Shown here one piece after another: positions 5,830 to 12,291 of a stretch of DNA of 12,764 nucleotides (position 1 is the stretch's first letter; each line of letters opens with the position of its first letter). The notes beneath the pieces were generated by a model. That model did no database searches, had not been told where the DNA came from, and worked only from the letters and a program-made list of their open reading frames with translations. The stretch spans positions 1-12,764 of the forward strand of contig JAUJMI010000054.1 of assembly GCA_030446945.1 (NCBI GenBank). Direction: 5' to 3'. Made by a program: the position numbers and the translations under genes. Source of the stretch: Longimicrobium sp. (GTDB taxonomy: Bacteria; Gemmatimonadota; Gemmatimonadetes; Longimicrobiales; Longimicrobiaceae).

Positions 5830-5860
5830 GCCCACGGATCGGCGAAGATCCGCGGGCTTT
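5830..5860 (+). terminator. terminator-like hairpin after the lipoprotein gene
   Basis: GCCCACGGATC (5830-5840), loop GGCGAA, GATCCGCGGGC (5847-5857) pair over 11 positions with one A/C mismatch, followed by TTTCGCCGTTT. Position and polarity fit the end of the lipoprotein transcript. Confidence 0.5.
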
Positions 5861-5864
5861 CGCC

Positions 5865-5985
5865 GTTTGGTTGCGGTATGCGGAGGTCGCGCTGCGCCCG
5901 CAGTACGAGCGGATGCCGAAGGAGCAGCACTCGACGATCTACCATCCCACGGTGCTGCGGGCGTTCCGCGCCCTGTTCAGGCCCA
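5865..5985 (+). pseudogene. possible coding remnant, unrecognised
   Basis: The bases between the terminator and the hrpB 3' end read, in one plus-strand frame, VWLRYAEVALRPQYERMPK, then EQHSTIYHPTVLRAFRALF. Codon third positions are almost all G or C and the composition looks like a real helical protein, unlike the Arg/Ser-rich mirror frames nearby. There is no convincing start or Shine-Dalgarno, and the frame then runs into antisense hrpB sequence. It may be the stump of a gene whose 3' end was lost. I do not recognise the family, and chance is possible. Confidence 0.2.
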
Positions 5986-6002
5986 GTCCGCGCCGGTGCT
6001 CA

Positions 6003-8492
6003 TCAGCGCGGGCGGGCGCGGCGCGTGGGGGTGGCGGCAAGGGGATCGTCGGGCCAGTAGTGCTTGGGATAGCGGCCCTTGAGGTCCTTTTTGACGTCGA
6101 AGTAGGTCGTGCGCCAGAAGCTCGCCAGGTCGCGCGTCACCTGCACCGGGCGGTGCGCGGGGGAGAGCAGGTGCAGCGTAAGCGGGACGCCCACGATGCG
6201 CGGCGTCTCCGTCCAGCCGAACACTTCCTGTAGGCGGACCGCCAGCACCGGTGCCTCCGGGTCCGAGTAGTCGACGGGAATTCGCGAGCCGCTGGGGACC
6301 TCGACGTGCGTCGGCGCCTGCTCGTCCAGACGGCGGCGCCGGTCCCAGGGGAGCATCGCCTCCAGGATCGCGGCGAGGTCCAGTCGGGCGAGCTGCGCCA
6401 GGGACGTAACGCCGTGGAGGTGAGGCCCGAGCCATTCCTCCAGCCCGGCGAGGAGCCCTGCGTCCGATGCGTCCGGCCACGACGCGTCCGAGCGGCGCAG
6501 AAATACGAGGCGCTCCTGCAACTGGCGCGCGCCCTTGCTCCACGGCAGCGCGGCCAGCCCTCGCTCGCGCAGTCCCTCCAGCAGGGCCGCGGTGATGCGC
6601 TCCGGGTCCGCGTCAGCGAGGTGCGACTCGCGGAGGACGAGCGCGCCCAGGCGCTCGCGGCGGCGGGCGCGCACGGCGCCGGCCTCCGCGTCCCACGCGA
6701 CCGACTCCTCCGTTTCGATCTGGTCCGCGAAATGGTCCGCCAGCTCCACGCGCTCCACCGGCGCGGCGAGGAAGATGCGGCTCTCGCGCCCGTGCCCCGC
6801 CAGCTCCGCGGCCACGACGTACGCGGCCTCGGCCAGCGGCTGCGGATGGGCGAACGCCGCGCCGCGACCGTTGCGCAGGAGGAAGCGCCCTCCCCCGCCC
6901 TGTCGCCGCTGCGCGATGCGGTCGGGATACGCCAGCGCGAGGAGCATCCCCGCCGCGTCGCCACTCGCGCCGCCCGCCCGGATGCCGGCGCCGCGCGCGA
7001 GCTGCCGCGCCTCCTCCGCGATGCGCCGCACGGCGTCGCGGTCCACGCTCCACGCCCCGGCCGGAGCGCGGCCGCCGCGCAACGCCTCCACGCGCAGACG
7101 CACGTCCGCGTCGGGTGGCGCGCCGTCGCGGGCGCGAAAGGGGTCGCGGTTGGCCAGGAGCGCGGCGAGCTCGCACGCGAGTCCGCCCAGCCCCAGCTCC
7201 CACGCGCGCAGCACCATGTGCGCGAGGCGCGGGTGCAGGCCCATCCCGCCCATCCGCCGCCCGTGCGCGGTGATGGCGCCCGCCGCGTCCAGCGCGACGA
7301 GCTGGGCCAGCAGCTCGCGTGCCTGTCCATACGCCGCGGCGGGCGGCGGATCGAGCCACGCCAGCTCCGCGGGATCGCGTACGCCCCACGCGGCCAGCTC
7401 CAGCGCCAGCGGGGCCAGGTCCGCCTCCATGATCTCCGGCACGCCGTGGGGCACGAGCGCCGCCTGCTCCCCCTCCGTCCACAGCCGGTAGCAGATGCCG
7501 GGACCCACGCGCCCGGCGCGTCCCCGCCGCTGGTCGGCCGACGCACGGGTGACGCGCACCGTCTCCAGCCGCGTCATCCCCGCCCGCGGCGCGAAGCGGG
7601 GGACGCGCATCCAGCCGCCGTCCACCACCACGCGCACCCCCTCGATGGTGAGGCTGGTTTCCGCGATGGAGGTGGCGAGCACCACCTTGCGCTCGCCGGG
7701 ACGCGAGGGCTCGATCGCGGCATCCTGCATCTCTTGCGGCAGCGTGCCGTGCAGCGGAGCCACGCGCACCCCTGGCCCGAGATCCTCCTCCGCGAGCAGC
7801 CCCTCCACGCGGCGGATCTCCCCCGCGCCGGGGAGGAAAACGAGGAGGTCGCCGTCGTGCGCGGCGAGCGCGGCGCGTACGGAGCGCGCCACCGCCGGCT
7901 CGGCGTGCCCCTCCACAGGCCGCGCGAGGTAGCGCGTCTCCACGGGAAAGCCGCGGCCCTCGCTGGTCACGATTGGCGCGCCGCCCAGGAGCTCGGCCAC
8001 CGGGCCGCCGTCCAGCGTCGCCGACATGACCAGGAGGCGCAGGTCGTCGCGGACGAGTGCGCGGCTCTGGAGGGTGAGGGCGAGCCCAAGATCGGCGTGC
8101 AGGCTGCGCTCGTGGAACTCGTCGAAGATGATGAGCCCAACACCCTCCAACGACGGATCGGACTGGAGCATGCGGGTGAGGACGCCTTCGGTGACCACCT
8201 CGATGCGGGTGCGCGGCCCCGCCTTCGTGTCCATCCGCACGCGGTAGCCGACGGTGTCGCCCACGCGCACGCCCAGCATCTGCGCCATGCGGCGGGCGGC
8301 GGCGCGCGCGGCCAGGCGGCGCGGCTCCAGCACCACAATCTTCCCGCCCGCCAGCCACGGCTCGTCCAGCAGCGCCAGGGGGACGCGCGTGGTCTTCCCG
8401 GCGCCGGGGGGCGCCTGGAGCACGGCCGCGCCCGCATCGCGAAGGGCGGCGCGCAGCGGCGGGATGACGGGTTCGATGGGGAGGGCGTCCAT
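6003..8492 (-). CDS. hrpB: ATP-dependent helicase HrpB
   Basis: An 829-residue DEAH-type (superfamily 2) helicase; E. coli HrpB has 809. The motifs, in order, are APPGAGKTT (Walker A, 27-35), LEPRRLAAR (motif Ia), DEFH (124-127, the HrpB version of DEAH, followed by ERSLHADLGL), SAT (157-159), TSIAETSLTIEGVRVVVDGG (motifs IV-V region) and QRRGRAGR (motif VI, 321-328). The helicase-associated region follows, then the HrpB-specific C-terminal domain, ending with RDLASFWRTTYFDVKKDLKG and RYPKHYWPDDPLAATP, a family hallmark. It is presumed to remodel RNA in the cytoplasm; its biological role is poorly known. It lies downstream of the DUF3072 gene on the same strand, 97 bases away and behind a terminator-like hairpin, so it probably has its own promoter. 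The Shine-Dalgarno is weak. Two very long opposite-strand frames over this gene are mirrors. Confidence 0.97.
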   Translation of the reverse strand: MDALPIEPVIPPLRAALRDAGAAVLQAPPGAGKTTRVPLALLDEPWLAGGKIVVLEPRRLAARAAARRMAQMLGVRVGDTVGYRVRMDTKAGPRTRIEVVTEGVLTRMLQSDPSLEGVGLIIFDEFHERSLHADLGLALTLQSRALVRDDLRLLVMSATLDGGPVAELLGGAPIVTSEGRGFPVETRYLARPVEGHAEPAVARSVRAALAAHDGDLLVFLPGAGEIRRVEGLLAEEDLGPGVRVAPLHGTLPQEMQDAAIEPSRPGERKVVLATSIAETSLTIEGVRVVVDGGWMRVPRFAPRAGMTRLETVRVTRASADQRRGRAGRVGPGICYRLWTEGEQAALVPHGVPEIMEADLAPLALELAAWGVRDPAELAWLDPPPAAAYGQARELLAQLVALDAAGAITAHGRRMGGMGLHPRLAHMVLRAWELGLGGLACELAALLANRDPFRARDGAPPDADVRLRVEALRGGRAPAGAWSVDRDAVRRIAEEARQLARGAGIRAGGASGDAAGMLLALAYPDRIAQRRQGGGGRFLLRNGRGAAFAHPQPLAEAAYVVAAELAGHGRESRIFLAAPVERVELADHFADQIETEESVAWDAEAGAVRARRRERLGALVLRESHLADADPERITAALLEGLRERGLAALPWSKGARQLQERLVFLRRSDASWPDASDAGLLAGLEEWLGPHLHGVTSLAQLARLDLAAILEAMLPWDRRRRLDEQAPTHVEVPSGSRIPVDYSDPEAPVLAVRLQEVFGWTETPRIVGVPLTLHLLSPAHRPVQVTRDLASFWRTTYFDVKKDLKGRYPKHYWPDDPLAATPTRRARPR

Positions 8493-8549
8493 GGCCCGCC
8501 AATCTGCCGACGCCGGACGCCGGATTCCAGGGGCGCCGGAAAGAGGAGA

Positions 8550-8573
8550 GGCGCGGAGGATCTCCTCCGCGCC
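8550..8573 (-). terminator. palindromic terminator-like hairpin after the DUF3072 gene
   Basis: GGCGCGGAGGA (8550-8560) and TCCTCCGCGCC (8563-8573) form an 11-bp perfect palindrome around TC, 17 bases past the DUF3072 stop. There is no strong T-tract. The stem sequence is shared with the hairpin at 9614-9637. Confidence 0.5.
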
Positions 8574-8589
8574 CCTCGGTCGGGCTCGG

Positions 8590-8808
8590 CTACTGCCCGC
8601 GCCCGGTCTTCTCCTGGAGCTCGTCGATCTTCTTCGACGCCTCCGCCTTGGTCAGCTCGTCGTCCACCTCGACCTTGGCCTCTTCGGCGAGGGTGTGGAG
8701 GTACGAGCGCTGGGCCCCGGTCATCGGCTCGTCGCCGGTGACCCAGTTGTCGGGGTCCTTGATGGTGTTGCTCTCTTCCCGCTGTTCCTGCGTCGCCTTG
8801 TCCGTCAT
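8590..8808 (-). CDS. DUF3072 domain protein
   Basis: A 72-residue acidic, hydrophilic protein of the DUF3072 family (PF11272), function unknown. The hallmark is KDPDNWVTGDEPMTGAQRSY followed by LHTLAEEA and a lysine/glutamate-rich helix LTKAEASKKIDELQEKTGRG. There is no signal peptide or membrane segment, so it is cytoplasmic. The start at 8808 is chosen because GGAGG (8818-8822) sits nine bases before it; an ATG three codons earlier directly abuts that Shine-Dalgarno, and the farther upstream extension to 8880 does not resemble the family. It may be transcribed alone: a hairpin follows before hrpB, and the upstream neighbour is divergent. Such proteins are often found as small stand-alone genes in GC-rich soil bacteria, from memory. 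Confidence 0.85.
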   Translation of the reverse strand: MTDKATQEQREESNTIKDPDNWVTGDEPMTGAQRSYLHTLAEEAKVEVDDELTKAEASKKIDELQEKTGRGQ

Positions 8809-8876
8809 AGCCCTCATCCTCCATTCTGGGTTCCGGCTAAAGTGCCGTGCGCTCGTTCGCTTTTGCAGGAAGCGTA

Positions 8877-8929
8877 CCAAACAAAAGCCGAAGACGGCAC
8901 ACAGGGGCAGATGCCGTCGCGTCTTCGGC
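8877..8929 (-). terminator. hairpin plus T-tract in the leader upstream of the DUF3072 gene
   Basis: On the minus strand GCCGAAGAC (8929-8921) and GGCA (8915-8912), separated by a 5-base bulge, pair with the contiguous TGCCGTCTTCGGC (8899-8887). This is followed by TTTTGTTTGG (8886-8877). It has the form of an intrinsic terminator, yet no minus-strand gene lies just upstream; it sits 69 bases before the DUF3072 start. It may be an attenuator or may stop antisense transcripts. Confidence 0.45.
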
Positions 8930-8976
8930 CTGCGGCATGACTCCCCATCCTTTCACCTCGACCCGCGGAACCGACG

Positions 8977-9609
8977 TTGAACTGTCCCCTGTGCTCGTCC
9001 CCGGACGTGCGGCCGTTCGCGGAGATCCGGGCGGCGCGCTACTTCCGCTGCGGGGTGTGCCGGCTGACGTTCCTGGCGCCGGACCAGCGGCCGGACGAGG
9101 AGGCGGAGCGTGCGCATTACGCGACGCACGAGAACGACGCCGCCGACCCTCGCTACCGCGCCTTCCTGGAACGGCTCGCGGCTCCGCTGGCGGAGCGGTT
9201 GGCGCCGGGGACGGAGGGGCTGGACTACGGAGCGGGACCGGCCCCCGCGCTGCCGGAAATGCTGCGCGAGCGCGGGTTTCGGGTGCGCGTGTACGACCCC
9301 TTCTTCGCGCCCGGCGCCGACGCCCTCCGCCACAGCTACGACTTCATCGCCTGCTCGGAGACGGCGGAGCACTTCTTTGAGCCCGCGGCCGAGTTCGCGC
9401 GGCTGGACGCGATGCTGCGCCCCGGCGGCTGGGTCGGCGTGATGACGGAGATCCTGGAGGATGACGCCAGGTTCACCGGATGGCGCTACGCGCGCGATCC
9501 TACCCACGTCTGCTTCTACCGCGCGGAAACGATGAGGTGGATCGCGGGGCGATTCGGCTGGCACCTCCACACGCCGGCGCGGAACGTCACCCTCTTCCAG
9601 AAGCGATAG
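8977..9609 (+). CDS. class I SAM-dependent methyltransferase with N-terminal zinc ribbon
   Basis: A 210-residue cytoplasmic methyltransferase. A short zinc ribbon opens the protein (C3-x2-C6 and C25-x2-C28). HYATHEN (47-53) follows, then DPRYRAFLERL, typical of this Methyltransf_23-like group. The SAM-binding motif I is LDYGAGP (82-88), the acidic motif II residue is D107, and SETAEHFFEP (127-136) is the usual post-motif II pattern. The substrate is unknown. The only start that keeps the first cysteine pair is the TTG at 8977; no ATG or GTG is available before the upstream in-frame stop at 8938, and the Shine-Dalgarno (GCGGAA) is weak. It is divergent from the DUF3072 gene and convergent with the hydrolase gene, sharing the hairpin at 9614-9637 as terminator. 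Confidence 0.88.
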   Translation: MNCPLCSSPDVRPFAEIRAARYFRCGVCRLTFLAPDQRPDEEAERAHYATHENDAADPRYRAFLERLAAPLAERLAPGTEGLDYGAGPAPALPEMLRERGFRVRVYDPFFAPGADALRHSYDFIACSETAEHFFEPAAEFARLDAMLRPGGWVGVMTEILEDDARFTGWRYARDPTHVCFYRAETMRWIAGRFGWHLHTPARNVTLFQKR

Positions 9610-9613
9610 AGAA

Positions 9614-9637
9614 GGCGCGGAGGATACCCTCCGCGCC
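9614..9637. terminator. shared hairpin between convergent methyltransferase and hydrolase genes
   Basis: GGCGCGGAGG (9614-9623), loop ATAC, CCTCCGCGCC (9628-9637): a perfect 10-bp stem four bases after the methyltransferase stop and 27 bases before the hydrolase stop. No T-tract is seen on either side, so termination strength is uncertain. Confidence 0.5.
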
Positions 9638-9651
9638 TCCGCGTCTCCGCG
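9628..9651 (+). repeat. tandem octamer repeat CCTCCGCG
   Basis: Three consecutive 8-base units, CCTCCGCG, CCTCCGCG and TCTCCGCG, overlap the right arm of the hairpin at 9614-9637. Similar tandem C/T-rich octamers ending in GCG are, from memory, a recurring intergenic repeat type in several bacterial phyla. Confidence 0.5.
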
Positions 9652-9664
9652 TGGGACCCGCCGT

Positions 9665-10645
9665 TCAGGAGCGCCTGTTCAGCGCCGTCCCGATGGCCAA
9701 ACCCGCGAGCGCGACCAGCCCCAGCCCCGCGAACAGCGTCACGGGATCGAGCACCGGCGGCGGCACCGAGACAACCCCCTGCTCGTCGAAAACGGCCGGC
9801 GAGCGGACGTACCGGCCGTCTTCGGGAAGTGCGAGCAGGTCGAAGTCGCGCGCAAGCATGCGCAGAGCCGCGCGCATCGCCTCGCCGTGGAGGGGCGGGC
9901 CATGGCCGGTGCCCACCGCGTCCGGCTCCAGCGCGGCGAGCGCCTCCACGGAGCGGCGCGCGGCGGCCCAATCCTGCGTGAAGTACGCGGGCGGTCCGTT
10001 CACCTCCGGGCGCCACTGGAGCACGGCAGTCATCGACTCCTGCTTCGTGGTCACGAACGCGTCACCCGCCAGCAGCGTGCGATCCGCATCACGAAAGAGC
10101 GCGACGTGGCCCGGCGAGTGGCCCGAACTCAAGATCCACCGCCACCCCGGCATCCCCGGCACCGAGCCGTCCGCCGGCAGCGGCCGCAGCCGCCGCGAGA
10201 AGTCGTACGGGCCGCGCGGGTACAGCGGCGACATGCGCGCCATCGCCCCGCCGCCGACGGTGGGGTCGGGGGGCGGATAGGCCTCGCGGCCGTCGAGGTA
10301 CGGAAGCTCCAGCGGGTGCGCGTAGATCGGCACGTCCCAGTGGTCGGCGAGGGTGTGCAGCGCCCCCACGTGGTCGAAGTGGCCATGGGTGAGGACGACG
10401 CACGACGGCCGCGACCGCCTGCCGAAGCGCGCCCTCGCGGCCGACTCGATCCACGCCGCGGACCCCGGGATCCCCGCGTCGATCAGCACCCACTTGCGGT
10501 CCCCGGCGCCGGGACGGCCGTAGAAGAAGAGGTTGGCGATCGCCGTCCGCAGCGCGGCGACGTCCTCGGTGACGGGCCAGGTGCCGTCGTCGTGCGCGGC
10601 CACCGTGGCTTCCGAGCGGGCGTCGGGGAGTGCGTAGGTATCCAT
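9665..10645 (-). CDS. metallo-beta-lactamase-fold hydrolase with C-terminal membrane anchor
   Basis: A 326-residue protein of the metallo-beta-lactamase superfamily with a complete two-metal site: H87-x-H89-x-D91-H92 in THGHFDHVG, H176 in SSGHSPGH, D195 in LLAGDAF and H248 in GTGHGPPL. The core resembles glyoxalase II-like or lactonase-like hydrolases; the substrate cannot be told. Unusually, a hydrophobic segment (about 300-321, PVTLFAGLGLVALAGLAIGT) ends in RRS, so the enzyme is probably tethered to the inner membrane with its catalytic domain in the cytoplasm, since no signal peptide is present. The start is supported by AGGAG (10651-10655) five bases before the ATG. It is convergent with the methyltransferase; the gap to the cardiolipin synthase upstream is 314 bases and carries hairpins, so it probably has its own promoter. 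Confidence 0.9.
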   Translation of the reverse strand: MDTYALPDARSEATVAAHDDGTWPVTEDVAALRTAIANLFFYGRPGAGDRKWVLIDAGIPGSAAWIESAARARFGRRSRPSCVVLTHGHFDHVGALHTLADHWDVPIYAHPLELPYLDGREAYPPPDPTVGGGAMARMSPLYPRGPYDFSRRLRPLPADGSVPGMPGWRWILSSGHSPGHVALFRDADRTLLAGDAFVTTKQESMTAVLQWRPEVNGPPAYFTQDWAAARRSVEALAALEPDAVGTGHGPPLHGEAMRAALRMLARDFDLLALPEDGRYVRSPAVFDEQGVVSVPPPVLDPVTLFAGLGLVALAGLAIGTALNRRS

Positions 10646-10717
10646 CAGGGCTCCTGAGGGTGCGGTTCCTGGAAATCGGACGAGGCACGCGGCACCGTCA
10701 AGGGTCGTGCCGGTGGC

Positions 10718-10734
10718 CCCTCACCCCCGCTCGT
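10718..10734 (+). repeat. 17-base fragment of intergenic repeat B
   Basis: CCCTCACCCCCGCTCGT is identical to the reverse complement of 1685-1701. The hairpin part of the repeat is missing here, so this looks like a truncated copy. Confidence 0.55.
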
Positions 10735-10801
10735 CGGTGCGCTTCGGCTGGCGCATCCCGGGGCTCCGGGCCTGCCCAGGCGCCGCGCCGATGCCCCGTA
10801 G

Positions 10802-10821
10802 GGGCGAGATTCATCGCGCCC
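10802..10821 (-). repeat. short palindromic hairpin, TTCA loop (degenerate copy)
   Basis: GGGCGAGA (10802-10809), loop TTCA, TCGCGCCC (10814-10821), with one mismatch in an 8-bp stem. On the minus strand, the direction of transcription here, it reads as the 1498-1517 hairpin with one base changed. Confidence 0.55.
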
Positions 10822-10852
10822 GCCGCTGCGAATGCGCCACAGCCCGGCTCGC

Positions 10853-10872
10853 AAGACCGCTTCAGCGGTCTT
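10853..10872 (-). repeat. short palindromic hairpin, TTCA loop
   Basis: AAGACCGC (10853-10860), loop TTCA, GCGGTCTT (10865-10872): a perfect 8-bp stem. The arm differs from the other hairpins while the loop is the same. Confidence 0.6.
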
Positions 10873-10884
10873 CTCGTGGTTCCA

Positions 10885-10906
10885 GCCGGGGGCTTCAGCC
10901 CCCGGC
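10885..10906 (-). repeat. short palindromic hairpin, TTCA loop
   Basis: GCCGGGGGC (10885-10893), loop TTCA, GCCCCCGGC (10898-10906): a perfect 9-bp stem lying 54 bases past the cardiolipin synthase stop. It could act in transcript ending, but it has no T-tract. Confidence 0.6.
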
Positions 10907-10959
10907 GACGCCGGCCTCGGTTTGAACCGCGGCACCTCCGCGGGACCAGCGCCGGCGCC

Positions 10960-12273
10960 TCACATCTGCTCGGCGAACGTCTCCCAGAAGCGCTCGCGGA
11001 GGCGGGGGAAGGGCCCGCGGTTGCGCCAGTACTCGCGGGTGATCTCGCGGGCGCCGCGCAGGTCGTCCTCGTAGGTGGCTTCCAGCTGCGCGCCGAACTC
11101 GGAGTCCAGGATGCCGATCACGCTCTCCTGGTTCAGCTCCTTGGAGCGGATGTCCATGTTGGCGGAGCCGACGATCGACCACTTCCCGTCCACCACCAGC
11201 GTCTTGGAGTGGATCATGGTGCGCTGGAACTCGAAGATGCGCACCCCCGCCTCCAGCATCTCGCGGTAGTAGGCGTGCCCCGCCCAGCGCACCATCGGCG
11301 CGTCGGTCAGGCGGTTGGGGAGGAGGAGGCGCACGTCGACCCCGGCGCGGGCGCGGTCGCAGAGGATGCGGCGCGTCGGCGGGTCGGGGGCGAAGTAGGG
11401 CGAGGTGAGCCAGATCCTCCGCCGCGCGCAGGCGAAGGTGATGCCGAAGAGGAGCCGCAGCGGGTGCGAGGCCTCGGCCGGCGAGGAGATGACGTTGATG
11501 TGGCGCGACAGCTCCTCGCCCTCGGGCTCGGGGTCCACGTCGCGCGGATAGTATTCGTCGCCCAGGAGAATCTCGCCGCTGGTGTCGGCCCAGAGCTGGG
11601 TGAAGGCGGACTGTAGGTTGCTGGCGAGGCAGCCGCGCACCTCCACCATCGCGTCGCGCCAGTGCTCCTCGTCCTCCGCGTCGCCCAGCCACTTGTCCGC
11701 GATGGCGGCGCCGCCGGTGAAGCCGATGCGGCCGTCGATGATGATGGCGCGGCGGTGGTTGCGCTTGTAGATGGAGGTCAGCTTCCCGAACTCCATCGCG
11801 TGGAACCACTGGAAGCTCCCGCCCGCCTCTTCCAGCTGTGCAACGCGGTCGCGCGGCACCCCCACGGCGCCAAACGCGTCCAGCATCAGCCGCACCTTGA
11901 CCCCCGCGCGCTGCCGCTCGATCAGCGTGTCGAAGATGCGGTCCGAGATGCGCCCCGGCTCCCAGACGTAGCACATGAAGTTGACGCTGCGCCGCGCTCC
12001 ACAGATGGCCTCCAGCATCGCGGGGAAGATCTCCACCCCGTTGTTGAGGAGGCGCGCCGTGCCGCCCTTTTGGAGCGGCGCGTTCATGGTGCCGGAGAGG
12101 CCCAGGAGGAAGTCTTCGGAGCCGACTTCGGGGGTCTCGGCGATCCGGAAGGCCGTGGGACGCCGGCCCCAGGCGGCGAAGAGCTTGGAGACGGCGGTGA
12201 CGCTGGCGGCGCCGCCGACGACGGCCAGCGCGGCCACCCACCCGGGGGTGCCGCGCGGCTCGGGCGAGCTCAC
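10960..12273 (-). CDS. cls: cardiolipin synthase, phospholipase D type
   Basis: A 437-residue membrane-associated enzyme with two phospholipase D half-domains, expected to join two phosphatidylglycerols into cardiolipin. One N-terminal hydrophobic segment (about 12-30, WVAALAVVGGAASVTAVSK) anchors it; E. coli ClsA has two, ClsB none. The first HKD motif is H173-R-R-x4-D180 followed by GRIGFTGG, with arginine in place of the usual lysine; the second is H355-S-K357-x4-D362 followed by GKWSIVGSANMD, fully canonical. NFMCYVWEPG and TSPYFAPD are further family segments. The start is a GTG at 12273 with GAGG about 7 bases upstream. It begins 18 bases after the stop of the RDD-family gene, so the two are probably co-transcribed, with this one second. 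A general PLD-type transferase with a different substrate is possible, but this family is most often cardiolipin synthase. Confidence 0.9.
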   Translation of the reverse strand: MSSPEPRGTPGWVAALAVVGGAASVTAVSKLFAAWGRRPTAFRIAETPEVGSEDFLLGLSGTMNAPLQKGGTARLLNNGVEIFPAMLEAICGARRSVNFMCYVWEPGRISDRIFDTLIERQRAGVKVRLMLDAFGAVGVPRDRVAQLEEAGGSFQWFHAMEFGKLTSIYKRNHRRAIIIDGRIGFTGGAAIADKWLGDAEDEEHWRDAMVEVRGCLASNLQSAFTQLWADTSGEILLGDEYYPRDVDPEPEGEELSRHINVISSPAEASHPLRLLFGITFACARRRIWLTSPYFAPDPPTRRILCDRARAGVDVRLLLPNRLTDAPMVRWAGHAYYREMLEAGVRIFEFQRTMIHSKTLVVDGKWSIVGSANMDIRSKELNQESVIGILDSEFGAQLEATYEDDLRGAREITREYWRNRGPFPRLRERFWETFAEQM

Positions 12274-12291
12274 GAGGCACCTCGCGGGCGT

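Larger units (their letters stand above)
10646..10959. other. hairpin-rich gap between cardiolipin synthase and hydrolase
   Basis: The 314 bases between two minus-strand genes contain no convincing gene. They hold a 17-base match to repeat copy B (10718-10734) and three hairpins that share the loop TTCA (10802-10821, 10853-10872, 10885-10906). The hydrolase promoter should lie near the left end, but no clear boxes were identified. Confidence 0.6.

Noticed and set aside
6306..8741. 811-residue plus-strand reading frame opposite hrpB
   Set aside because: The composition is Arg/Ala/His-rich without motifs, and hrpB on the other strand is complete and has every helicase motif.
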